Part shown: positions 1 through 7,763 of the stretch, piece after piece
How positions within the stretch are numbered: the stretch's first letter is position 1
Layout of the letters: the number at the start of each line of letters is the position of its first letter
Origin: Thermanaerovibrio velox DSM 12556
GTDB taxonomy: Bacteria; Synergistota; Synergistia; Synergistales; Synergistaceae
Reading direction: 5' to 3'
DNA: 64,000 nt
Assembly (NCBI RefSeq): GCF_000237825.1
Contig: NZ_CM001377.1
Location: forward strand, 1,426,001 to 1,490,000
Notes under the pieces: model-generated
Told to the model about the DNA's origin: nothing
Seen by the model: the letters and a program-made list of their open reading frames with translations, nothing else
Database searches by the model: none
Position numbers and translations under genes: made by a program

Positions 1-2442
1 CACGGTCTTGGGGCCCCTCACCAGGTCACCCCCCGCGTACACCCCGGGCACGGAGGTGAGATAGCTGGGCCGAACCTTGACCTTACCATCCGACAGATCC
101 AAGGAACTGCAATCGAAGATCACGTTCCCCTGGGACTGCCCAATGGCGGCTATCACGGAATCGCAGTCCAGCCGGAAGGTCTCGTCGGTGGCCACCGGCC
201 TGGGCCTCCCGTCGGGCCCCGGCTCCCCCAAGCGGTTCCTGCGGCAGAGGAGCCCCTTTACCACTCCACCCTCCACAATGATCTCCTCCGGGGAGGCCAG
301 CTCCAGGATGGCCCCACCCTCCGCCAGGAAGGCCTCGATCTCCTCGGCCTCCGCGGGCATCTGGTCCTTGGTCCTGCGGTAAACCACCTTCACGGAGGCC
401 CCAAGCCTCATGGCGGTCCTCGCGGCATCCATTGCGGTGTTGCCGCCGCCTATCACCAAAACCCTCTCTCCCACAGAAGGCCTCTCGCCCCTTGAGACCC
501 GGTCCAGGAACTTGAGGGCCCCAAATACGCCCTCCGCATCCTCACCGGGGATACCCAACGGGCTGTCCACCGGGAAGCCGGTGGCCACGTAAACCCCCTG
601 GAACTCCCCAAGGAGCGACTCCGGGGATCCCTTTACGGGGTGGTTGAAAAGGAACTCCACCCCCAGGGCCTTGACCCTCTCCAGGTCCTTCATCAGGGCA
701 TCCTTGGGCAGACGGAAGCTGGGGGCCAGCCCCATCATCCCCCCGGGCCTGTCGGAGGCCTCGAAGACCGTCACATTGAAGCCCATCATGGCAAGCTCCG
801 CCGCGGCGGCTATCCCGGAGGGACCGGCGCCTATCACCGCCACCTTGACCCCGTTGGGCTCCGGGGCCTTCAGCAAGGCGTTCCCGTACCGCTCCGCCGC
901 CCTCTTGAGGGCCCTTATGGCCACGGGCTCGTCTATCTGGTTCCTTGTACAGCGGTCCTGGCATCCGTGGGGGCAGACGTGGCCCGTCACCCCCGGCATG
1001 GGGTTCCTTCGAAGCACCGCTTCAAGGGCGCCGTCGAAGTCCCCCTTGGCTATGCGCCTAGCGTACATGGGGACCTCCTGGTTAACCGGGCAGGCGGCAG
1101 AACAGGGGGCCTCCACGCAGTCGAACATGCCAAGCGGCGAAGGGGACTTGGGGGGGACAACTTCAACGTAACGGTACTTGGGGTCCGCCAAGCTCCCCCT
1201 GGCCAGATCCTCCAGGGCCATGGGAGCGTCCTTGGCAAACTCCTCGAGGGAGGAACAACCCCTTTCCCTGAGGGCCCGCTCAAGGCTCCTTACGCAGGAC
1301 GCCAGACGACCGTAACCACCGGGCTTCAGGATCTCAGAGGCTATGGTCACCGTCTTCACCCCGCAGGCGAAAAGCCGGTCCACGTTCTCCTGGTCCACCC
1401 CGGCGGAGAAGGACACCGGAAGGTCCGGGAAGTCCTTCCTTATCTTGTTGAACAGGTTAACCGCCAGTGGGAACAGGGGGCGCCCCGACATGTACATCTC
1501 ACCGCCGGGCATGCGGCCCTTCCAGTTCTCCATGGCCAGGGTATTGGTGAGCTTGACCCCGAAGGTGACCCCCTTGCGGCGGGCAAGGTCCGAGAGGTTC
1601 CTGAGTATCTCCACCGCCTGGGGGTACTTAAGGTCATGCTCAAAGGCGGAGTCCGGTATGTGAAGCCTCTTGAAGCCAAGCGAGTCGTTCAGTATGGACC
1701 TCACCGTCTCGGCCCCGAGAAGCGTGGGGTTGAGCTTTACGAACACGTGGAGCCCCCGGTTTATGAGGTAAGAGGCTATCTTCTCTATCTCGTCGGGAGG
1801 ACAGCCGTGCATGGTGGACAGGGTGCAGCCGGCGGATATCCTGGAGGGGACTTCGAGGTCCCCCATCTCGGGGAGGTACTCCTTGAGGATCTTAAGACAC
1901 TTGGAGATCTCCTCCGAGGCGTCCTCCATGGATGCCATGAACTGCTGCATCCTGGGCTGGAGGATCCCCTCCATGTTGTACCCCACGCTCATGTTGAATA
2001 TGGTCCCATCGGTTATGTCGTCCCATCCCAAAAGCCGGGGGAGCAGGTGGACCAGGACCCAAGCCCTGGCGTACTCCGCCGCGGAGCGCTCAAGCTTGAG
2101 CTCCTGGGACCACTCCACGTTATAGCCCTCGTCCTCCATGTCTATGCAGGGCCGCTCGATCACCAGCTCGTCCATTATCTGCACCGTCTTGAGCTCCATG
2201 TAGCGGGCTCCGCAGAGCCACGCGGACACTATGTTCTGAACCAGCTGGGTGTGGGGGCCCGCGGCGGGACCTATGGGGGTGTGAAGCTTGTCACCGAAGA
2301 GCCGGCTCACCATGGGGGAACCCGCATCGGGCTTGAAGAACATGGCCTTGGGTATCCCGTATATGGATCCCCTGGTTCGGTACTCCTCCAGTATCCAGTT
2401 CAGGTGCTCCTCAAAAGTCAAGGGACGCATGTAGTCTTTCAT
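1..2442 (-). CDS. ygfK: YgfK-like Fe-S/FAD/NAD(P) oxidoreductase (putative selenate reductase subunit), 3' end cut by window edge
   Basis: The frame stays open for 814 codons and leaves the window at base 1, so the C-terminus is missing. It starts at ATG 2442 behind an AGGAGGT site. The N-terminal half resembles the dihydroorotate/dihydropyrimidine-dehydrogenase-type barrel of YgfK. A cysteine-rich segment follows (C-x4-C-x3-CPVNQEVPMYARR, later GHVCPHGCQDRC), as in glutamate-synthase small-subunit-like proteins. Next are an FAD site (VAVIGAGPSGIAAA, RPGGMM) and an NAD(P) site (VIGGGNTAMDAARTA), and a final GGDLVRGPKTV at the edge. YgfK travels with ssnA, ygeX and xdh genes in the anaerobic purine/urate gene sets of E. 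coli and gut anaerobes. Its exact redox reaction is not established; the name selenate reductase is historical. It is last of the four visible genes in a leftward operon, and more of that operon may lie outside the window. Confidence 0.9.
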   Translation of the reverse strand, partial: MKDYMRPLTFEEHLNWILEEYRTRGSIYGIPKAMFFKPDAGSPMVSRLFGDKLHTPIGPAAGPHTQLVQNIVSAWLCGARYMELKTVQIMDELVIERPCIDMEDEGYNVEWSQELKLERSAAEYARAWVLVHLLPRLLGWDDITDGTIFNMSVGYNMEGILQPRMQQFMASMEDASEEISKCLKILKEYLPEMGDLEVPSRISAGCTLSTMHGCPPDEIEKIASYLINRGLHVFVKLNPTLLGAETVRSILNDSLGFKRLHIPDSAFEHDLKYPQAVEILRNLSDLARRKGVTFGVKLTNTLAMENWKGRMPGGEMYMSGRPLFPLAVNLFNKIRKDFPDLPVSFSAGVDQENVDRLFACGVKTVTIASEILKPGGYGRLASCVRSLERALRERGCSSLEEFAKDAPMALEDLARGSLADPKYRYVEVVPPKSPSPLGMFDCVEAPCSAACPVNQEVPMYARRIAKGDFDGALEAVLRRNPMPGVTGHVCPHGCQDRCTRNQIDEPVAIRALKRAAERYGNALLKAPEPNGVKVAVIGAGPSGIAAAAELAMMGFNVTVFEASDRPGGMMGLAPSFRLPKDALMKDLERVKALGVEFLFNHPVKGSPESLLGEFQGVYVATGFPVDSPLGIPGEDAEGVFGALKFLDRVSRGERPSVGERVLVIGGGNTAMDAARTAMRLGASVKVVYRRTKDQMPAEAEEIEAFLAEGGAILELASPEEIIVEGGVVKGLLCRRNRLGEPGPDGRPRPVATDETFRLDCDSVIAAIGQSQGNVIFDCSSLDLSDGKVKVRPSYLTSVPGVYAGGDLVRGPKTV

Positions 2443-2499
2443 GGCTTACCTCCTAGGATGCCAAGGGCATGAGAAAAGCAAAGGACGAAGACCAAATCC

Positions 2500-3825
2500 C
2501 TAGAAACGCTCCCAAACCTTCACCGCCCGCTCCCTGGCCCTGGCCATGATCTCCTTGGGATCCAGGGTGGTGAAGTTCCTGTCCTTGTAGAGCACCTTCC
2601 CGTCCGCCACGGTGTGGACCACGTGGGACGTCAAGGGCCCGAACAATAGATGCCCGTTCACGTTCTGATGGCTCAGAGGGGTGGGCGGGTCGTAGTCGAA
2701 CACCACCAGGTCCGCAGCCCAGCCCTCCTTTAGAACCCCCCGCTTAACCGAGAAGTAGCGGTTGGCTATCTCGAAGTTGTTCTGGAAGAGTATGGTTGGC
2801 ATCTCACCCCAGCCAACGTTGGGATGCCCCACCGAGTGCTTCACCAGGGCGTTCGCCATGGCGTAGGACCTAAGCATGTCGCACACGTAGCCGTCGGTGC
2901 CAAGCCCCAGGAGGATGCCCCTCTCGGTCATCTTGAGCACCTTGGCGGCCCCCACCGCGTTGCCCATGTTGGACTCCGGGTTGTGCACCACCGCGGTATT
3001 GGTGTCCTTGAGGATCTCCATCTCCTCGTCGTCCACGTGGATGCAGTGGATAGCCATGGACTTGGGCCCCAAAAGGCCGAACCGGCGGAACCGATCCACT
3101 ATGCTGAGGCCGTGGCGGCGCCGGCACTCGGGCTCATCGGTCTGACCCTCCGCCACGTGGACGTGGAAGCCCTGGTAGTCACCGGAGGAGGCGCAGAGAT
3201 CAAGGGTCTTATCCGAAAGGGTGAGGGACGCGTGAAGCCCGAAGGTCCCGGCTATCCTGCGCCGGTCTCCCCGATTGGCATGGTCTATGAACTCCCGGTT
3301 CTCCTTTATGCCCTCCAGCGCCTTGTCCTCCCCGTCCCGGTCGGACACCTCGTAGCACAGGCAGGCGGAGAGCCCCATGCGCTCCACCGCCTCGGCTATG
3401 GCGAAAAGGCTGCCGGTTATGGCGTTGGGGCTGGCGTGATGATCCAACATGCAGGTGCAGCCGCACCTTATGGCCTCGAGCAGGCACACCTCCGCGGAGA
3501 CCTTCACGTCCTCAACGTCAAGGGCCTTGTCAAGGCGCCACCAGAGCCTCTCCAGGACCTGAACGAAGTCCGCGGCGGGCTCTCCTCCCTTACCGCCGAA
3601 GCCCCTTACCAATGCGCTGTAATAGTGCATGTGGGCGTTTATGAGCCCAGGATGCACAAGCCCTCCCCGGGCGTCCAGGAACTCCGCATCACCATGCCTG
3701 GCCTTCAGCTCATCGGTGGGGCCCACCTCAACTATCAACCCCTGGTCACACAGCACCGCCCCGTCTGCCAGGAACGGCCTGTCAGGATCCCTGGTAACAA
3801 GACGCCCGTTTCCCACTAGAAGCAT
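2500..3825 (-). CDS. ssnA: SsnA-type amidohydrolase (putative aminohydrolase)
   Basis: This 441-residue protein has the length of E. coli SsnA (about 442). Metal-dependent amidohydrolase (TIM-barrel) hallmarks are visible: an HxH pair in LVHPGLINAHMHYY near residue 60, HVAEGQ, AIHCIHV and a late GLGTDG that supplies the metal-binding Asp. I chose ATG 3825 because GGGAGGGGA lies just upstream; the frame is open further 5' but that extension (MTFRRCLALG...) does not look like the family. SsnA is related to cytosine and guanine deaminases and chlorohydrolases, and is a constant partner of ygfK. In this context it probably opens or deaminates a heterocyclic purine-degradation intermediate. The substrate is inferred. 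It sits 101 nt downstream of ygeX and 57 nt upstream of ygfK. Confidence 0.92.
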   Translation of the reverse strand: MLLVGNGRLVTRDPDRPFLADGAVLCDQGLIVEVGPTDELKARHGDAEFLDARGGLVHPGLINAHMHYYSALVRGFGGKGGEPAADFVQVLERLWWRLDKALDVEDVKVSAEVCLLEAIRCGCTCMLDHHASPNAITGSLFAIAEAVERMGLSACLCYEVSDRDGEDKALEGIKENREFIDHANRGDRRRIAGTFGLHASLTLSDKTLDLCASSGDYQGFHVHVAEGQTDEPECRRRHGLSIVDRFRRFGLLGPKSMAIHCIHVDDEEMEILKDTNTAVVHNPESNMGNAVGAAKVLKMTERGILLGLGTDGYVCDMLRSYAMANALVKHSVGHPNVGWGEMPTILFQNNFEIANRYFSVKRGVLKEGWAADLVVFDYDPPTPLSHQNVNGHLLFGPLTSHVVHTVADGKVLYKDRNFTTLDPKEIMARARERAVKVWERF

Positions 3826-3926
3826 GTCTTCCCCTCCCAGCTTTATGCCTAACGCTAAGCACCGCCTAAAGGTCACAGGGCGGCGGGCCCGTCAGGGGTC
3901 CGCCGAAACGACACAGCTACAACCCC

Positions 3927-5159
3927 CTAGGGCCTCGGGAGATGTCCAACCGTGGGAAACTCCCCGTCCCACACCACGGACCTGTAGCGATCCGGGTCGG
4001 TGTCCCCCTCGGTGCTGAACAGGAGAACCCGGGAGGAGGAATCCAATCCCAAGGCACCCCGGAGATCCTTAAGCTCCTCCTTGCCCATGAGGTACCCAAG
4101 AAGCCCCGCGGTCACCGCCCCGGACTCGCCGGAGACCACCTTCTGGTCCCCCTCCAGGGGGTTGCCAAGGACCCTCATGCCCCTGGCGGCCACGTAATCG
4201 GGGCATGAAACAAAGGCCGCCGCGTAGTCCCTAAGTATCTCGTAGCCGATTATGTTGACCTCGCCGCAGGCGAGCCCCGCCATCAGGGTGAAGAGGTCCC
4301 CCCCAACCGCCCTGGGCTTACCGTCCCCCGCCAAGGCGGACTCGTAGTAGCAGGCGGCGGCACTGGCCTCCACCACAACCACCTTGGGGGCCGACTCGCC
4401 AAACCGAGCCCTTAGCACCCCCTGCACCGCCCCGGCCAAGGAGCCCACACCCGCCTGGATGAACACGTGGGTGGGCATATCCTCTCCCTTGGCCTTCAGC
4501 TGATCCAGGGCCTCCACCACCATAGTCCCGTAACCCTGCATTATCCACAGGGGGATGTCCGTGTAGCCCTCCCAAGCGGTATCCTGAACCACCACCCAAC
4601 CGTGCTTCCGGGCCTGCTGGTCCGTGTAGCGCACCGCGTCGTCGTAGTTCATGTCCAGTATCTCCGCATGGGCCCCCTCACCCCGTATCTTCTCAAGCCG
4701 GAACTGGGCGGACCCCTTGGGCATGTAGACCACCGCCTTCTGGCGAAGCATCCTGGCGGTCCAGGCCACACCGCGGCCGTGGTTGCCGTCCGTGGTGGTG
4801 GCAAAGGTTATGTCCCCCAGCTTGGACTTCACCTCGTCGCTGGTGAGCACCTCAAAGGGAAGCTCCGATATGTCCTTCCCCAAGAGCTTCGCCAGGTGCA
4901 TGGCGATGGCGTAGCACCCCCCAAGGACCTTGAAGGCCTTAAGGCCGAAGCGATGGGACTCGTCCTTAACGTGAAGGGCCCCAAGCCCAAGCCGCTTCGC
5001 CAAACTGGGCAGGGAAGCCAAGGGGGTCGGCTCGTAACCCGGCATGGTGGAGTGGAAGCCCACCACCTTGCTCATCTCCTCCGGGGAGAAGTGATCCACC
5101 GGAGCGCTCCTCCTCATACCCCTCTCAGGACCGTTTACCACGTAACGAATCTCCTCCAA
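3927..5159 (-). CDS. ygeX: Diaminopropionate ammonia-lyase (PLP enzyme)
   Basis: The product is a fold-type II PLP enzyme that converts 2,3-diaminopropionate to pyruvate and two ammonia. It begins EEIRYVVNGPERG. The Schiff-base lysine is in RFGLKAFKVLGG, and the glycine-rich phosphate loop is in the QAGVGSLAGAVQG segment. The TTG at 5159 is preferred because GGAGGT ends seven bases before it; an in-frame TTG at 5174 has no good site. The result is about 410 residues, close to E. coli YgeX (398). Gene order regulator-ygeX-ssnA-ygfK suggests that diaminopropionate is formed during purine or urate breakdown and is used here for pyruvate and nitrogen. It is in one operon with the PAS-HTH regulator, 19 nt downstream of it. 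Confidence 0.93.
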   Translation of the reverse strand: MEEIRYVVNGPERGMRRSAPVDHFSPEEMSKVVGFHSTMPGYEPTPLASLPSLAKRLGLGALHVKDESHRFGLKAFKVLGGCYAIAMHLAKLLGKDISELPFEVLTSDEVKSKLGDITFATTTDGNHGRGVAWTARMLRQKAVVYMPKGSAQFRLEKIRGEGAHAEILDMNYDDAVRYTDQQARKHGWVVVQDTAWEGYTDIPLWIMQGYGTMVVEALDQLKAKGEDMPTHVFIQAGVGSLAGAVQGVLRARFGESAPKVVVVEASAAACYYESALAGDGKPRAVGGDLFTLMAGLACGEVNIIGYEILRDYAAAFVSCPDYVAARGMRVLGNPLEGDQKVVSGESGAVTAGLLGYLMGKEELKDLRGALGLDSSSRVLLFSTEGDTDPDRYRSVVWDGEFPTVGHLPRP

Positions 5160-5178
5160 AATAAACACCTCCAAGGGG

Positions 5179-5814
5179 TCAGCTGCCCCTGAGATACCTG
5201 TATATGGTCTGTTCCGAAACCTCCAGGCGCCTTGCGGCCTCCGCCACCGCTCCCTTGAGGAGGAATATCCCCTTCTTGTCCAGCTCCTCGACCACGGACT
5301 TCTTCTCCTCCGCGGTCATCCGGGAGGGGGGGATGCCCCTGGAACTCAACACCTGGTCCATCTGCTGGTGCATTAGGTTTTCTATGGAGAAATGGATGGG
5401 ATGAGGCGGGGATGCTTCCTCCCCGTTCTTGGATATGTTGAGGAACGACCCCAATACCTTGTACGCGTCCTGTATGCGGGAGATGTCGAGGTTTATGGAG
5501 AGCATGGCCACCGGCTCCCCGGTGGACGGATCCTTTATGAACAGGGAAGACAGCCTTAAGGGACGTCCATCCTCCAGCACGCCTTTGTAGTTGACCTTGT
5601 AGGGCTGCCCCTTGGATTCCCGGAGCACCTCCAGGGCATAGTCGGTGAGGGAGTCCCCCTCCCGGCGGCCCGATATGTGGCCGTTCCTTATGGCCACCAC
5701 CGAATGCTCCGGATCCCTGAGATCGTGAAGCACCACCTCCGCAAGGTCACCTAAGACCTCCGCCAAGAAGTCCACCATGGGCCTTGCAATCTCAATGATC
5801 TCGTCCGAGGACAT
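5179..5814 (-). CDS. YheO/DauR-type PAS-HTH transcriptional regulator
   Basis: This 211-residue protein has an N-terminal YheO-like PAS domain (residues 5-115, including VLHDLRDPEHSVVAIRNGHISGR and VAMLSINLDIS) and a C-terminal winged or HTH_22 helix-turn-helix that ends in RLEVSEQTIYRYLRGS. DauR, of this family, senses D-arginine metabolites; YheO itself is poorly characterised. As the first gene of the ygeX-ssnA-ygfK operon, behind a strong promoter, it is likely to autoregulate the operon in response to a purine-degradation intermediate. That role is inferred from position only. The start ATG has a modest GGGGTGG site. Confidence 0.88.
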   Translation of the reverse strand: MSSDEIIEIARPMVDFLAEVLGDLAEVVLHDLRDPEHSVVAIRNGHISGRREGDSLTDYALEVLRESKGQPYKVNYKGVLEDGRPLRLSSLFIKDPSTGEPVAMLSINLDISRIQDAYKVLGSFLNISKNGEEASPPHPIHFSIENLMHQQMDQVLSSRGIPPSRMTAEEKKSVVEELDKKGIFLLKGAVAEAARRLEVSEQTIYRYLRGS

Positions 5815-5870
5815 GGGACCACCCCGTAGATGGGAATTTTTTATCGTGATGTTTTTTTCTTTTCGTCAAC

Positions 5871-5899
5871 CTTATACACCATTGCGCTTCTCGTGTCAA
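5871..5899 (-). promoter_or_regulatory. Sigma-70-type promoter of the regulator-ygeX-ssnA-ygfK operon
   Basis: On the minus strand TTGACA (5894-5899) is followed by a 17-base spacer and TATAAG (5871-5876). This is nearly consensus and lies about 57 bases upstream of the regulator ATG. The rest of the 5815-6106 intergenic region shows no gene that I recognise. Confidence 0.75.
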
Positions 5900-6106
5900 T
5901 GTCCCCAGGGGGTATCGTTTTCAGCAAATTCTGCTACATTGTCCAGCCCAAGCCCCAAGCACCAATGGGTCTTGCGGATCAGCACCAGGATTAGGATTTG
6001 AAGCGCTGGAAGGGATTTTCAACGTAGCTACCCGATCCCAAGCATCACCGCAGAAAAGCCGGGCAGGACCCAGGCTGGCCCCGAGCATCTCACAGCGGAC
6101 CGTGTT

Positions 6107-6147
6107 AAAAAAGCAAAAACGCGGGGCGGGGTATCACCCCGCCCCGC
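6107..6147 (-). terminator. Rho-independent terminator downstream of the NCS2 permease
   Basis: An 11-base-pair perfect GC stem (6121-6131 with 6137-6147, 5-base loop) is followed on the minus strand by a U-rich run (6107-6119). It ends the long xdh/permease transcript and separates it from the regulator promoter. Confidence 0.85.
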
Positions 6148-6190
6148 TTGAGATGCCTTAGATCTGGATCAAAGCCCAAGAAAGGCCAAA

Positions 6191-7585
6191 CTACTTCATC
6201 GAAACCCCTATACCCCTCTCCTCCGGGGTGCCGGGGATGAGGCTGTCGCAGATGGCGGCGCATATGCCCGCCACCGCCATGGGGGTCTTCAAGATGGCCC
6301 ACACCATGCCACCAAGGGTGGAAAGGAGCTGTCCATAGGCGGGGTCCATGAAGAGCATCTGGTTCTTCTCCACCCAACCGGGAAGCCCCAGGGCCATGAG
6401 GAACGCAAAGCCCACTATGACCACGTTCCTCTGGCTCCCCATGTCCGCCCTCATGAGGGTCTGGATGCCCAAGGCACCTATCACACCGAACAGGGAGATG
6501 TAAGCACCGCCTATCACGGGGGAGGGCATGGTGGCTATGAGCCCCCCAAGCTTGCCTATGAAGCTCAGGAGGATCAGGATTACCGCCCCGGTGCGGACCA
6601 CGTAGCGGCTCGCAACCCCCGTGAGCCCTATGAGCCCTATGTTCTCCGTGTAGGACGTGGTACCCACGGAACCGAACACGCCGGAAAGGGCACAGTTAAG
6701 CCCCTCGGCCCCTATGCCCCGGCTTATCATGTCAGGGGTGGGATCGTCCAAACCGGACACGTAGGAACAGGAGTGATAGTCCCCGATGGACTCGATCATC
6801 ACCGCGAAGAACCCGGCCAAAAGGGCACCAAAGGTTAGAAGGCTGAACTTGGGCATACCCCAGGGGAACAGCACGTTGAAACGGAACCACGGGGCAGACG
6901 CCACCTTGCTGAGATCGATGTACGCCGGATGCCCCGGGGCGAAGATGCCCATGAGGGACGCCACAAGGCAGATGAGGTAGGCGATCACGACGGACCCAAG
7001 GACCGCAAATATGTTGGCGTACCGGTTCTTGCTCACCAGGCTGAAAATCATGATGAGGGCCACCACAAGCAGCGATATGGGCCAGTAGTTGGCGGCGTTG
7101 AACTGGATGGCCACCGGCGCCAGGGAGAACCCTATGGCCATGATGACCGGCCCTATGACCACCGGGGTTATGACCTTCCTGATCACTCCGACTATGCGGC
7201 TGTAGCCTATGAAGGACAACAGCAGACCACCGGCTATGAGACCCCCTCCCACGTACTGCATGACCACGTTGGGACCCATGGCCTTGTAGGCCCCTATTAT
7301 GGTCATTATCGAAGGGATGAAGCTGAAGCTGGAGCCCTGTACTATGGGAAGCCCGGTGCCAAGCTTGGGGTTGGTCTGAATCAGCGTGGCAACCCCCATG
7401 CCGAAGTAGACGCAGGATATGAACGCCCCTATCTGAAGGGTGTCCATCCCCATGGCGGGACCGAATATCAAGGGCACCAACGTAGTGGCGCCAAAAAGGG
7501 TCAGCACGTGCTGAGCCCCCGCAAGGATCATTATGGGTAGCGGCGGCTTGTCGGTAAGACCGTAAACTATCTGCTTCCTCGCCAT
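6191..7585 (-). CDS. NCS2-family uracil/xanthine (purine) permease
   Basis: A 464-residue polytopic inner-membrane transporter of the nucleobase:cation symporter-2 family (about 14 membrane segments). Family landmarks are AGAQHVLTLFGATTLVP in the first membrane segment (the conserved QH), the central ESIGDYHS segment with its substrate-contact Glu, and the signature TENIGLIGLTGVASR. It is the last gene of the leftward run xdhB-xdhC-xdhA-permease, 178 nt after xdhA. Its neighbours make xanthine or urate the most likely substrate rather than uracil, but specificity cannot be read reliably from the motifs. The start ATG follows GGAGAGGGGG at a somewhat long distance. Confidence 0.92.
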   Translation of the reverse strand: MARKQIVYGLTDKPPLPIMILAGAQHVLTLFGATTLVPLIFGPAMGMDTLQIGAFISCVYFGMGVATLIQTNPKLGTGLPIVQGSSFSFIPSIMTIIGAYKAMGPNVVMQYVGGGLIAGGLLLSFIGYSRIVGVIRKVITPVVIGPVIMAIGFSLAPVAIQFNAANYWPISLLVVALIMIFSLVSKNRYANIFAVLGSVVIAYLICLVASLMGIFAPGHPAYIDLSKVASAPWFRFNVLFPWGMPKFSLLTFGALLAGFFAVMIESIGDYHSCSYVSGLDDPTPDMISRGIGAEGLNCALSGVFGSVGTTSYTENIGLIGLTGVASRYVVRTGAVILILLSFIGKLGGLIATMPSPVIGGAYISLFGVIGALGIQTLMRADMGSQRNVVIVGFAFLMALGLPGWVEKNQMLFMDPAYGQLLSTLGGMVWAILKTPMAVAGICAAICDSLIPGTPEERGIGVSMK

Positions 7586-7713
7586 CTCATAAAACCCCCT
7601 CTCCAGTTCTCTCTCAAGCTAAACCCAGGTTCCACGTCCAACCGTAACCCTTCTCCCTCTAAACCACCACCTTCTAAACTTCTAAAATTTCAGAACAGCG
7701 ATCTTGCCATAAA

Positions 7714-7735
7714 GGGGGCGAGACGACCCGCCCCC
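7714..7735 (-). terminator. Weak hairpin between xdhA and the permease gene
   Basis: A 7-base-pair GC stem (7714-7720 with 7729-7735) lies 29 bases after the xdhA stop and is followed on the minus strand only by a short U3 run. It may be a partial terminator or an mRNA-stability element that tunes permease expression. The rest of the 178-base gap is pyrimidine-rich on the plus strand and shows nothing else. Confidence 0.35.
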
Positions 7736-7763
7736 CAAGGCCCGCAACCAAGCCCATAAGGCC

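Noticed and set aside
640-2472. A 610-codon plus-strand open frame
   Set aside because: It is the complement shadow of ygfK. Its translation is rich in Gly, His, Pro and Val with no family likeness, while the minus strand has clear Fe-S, FAD and NAD(P) motifs.
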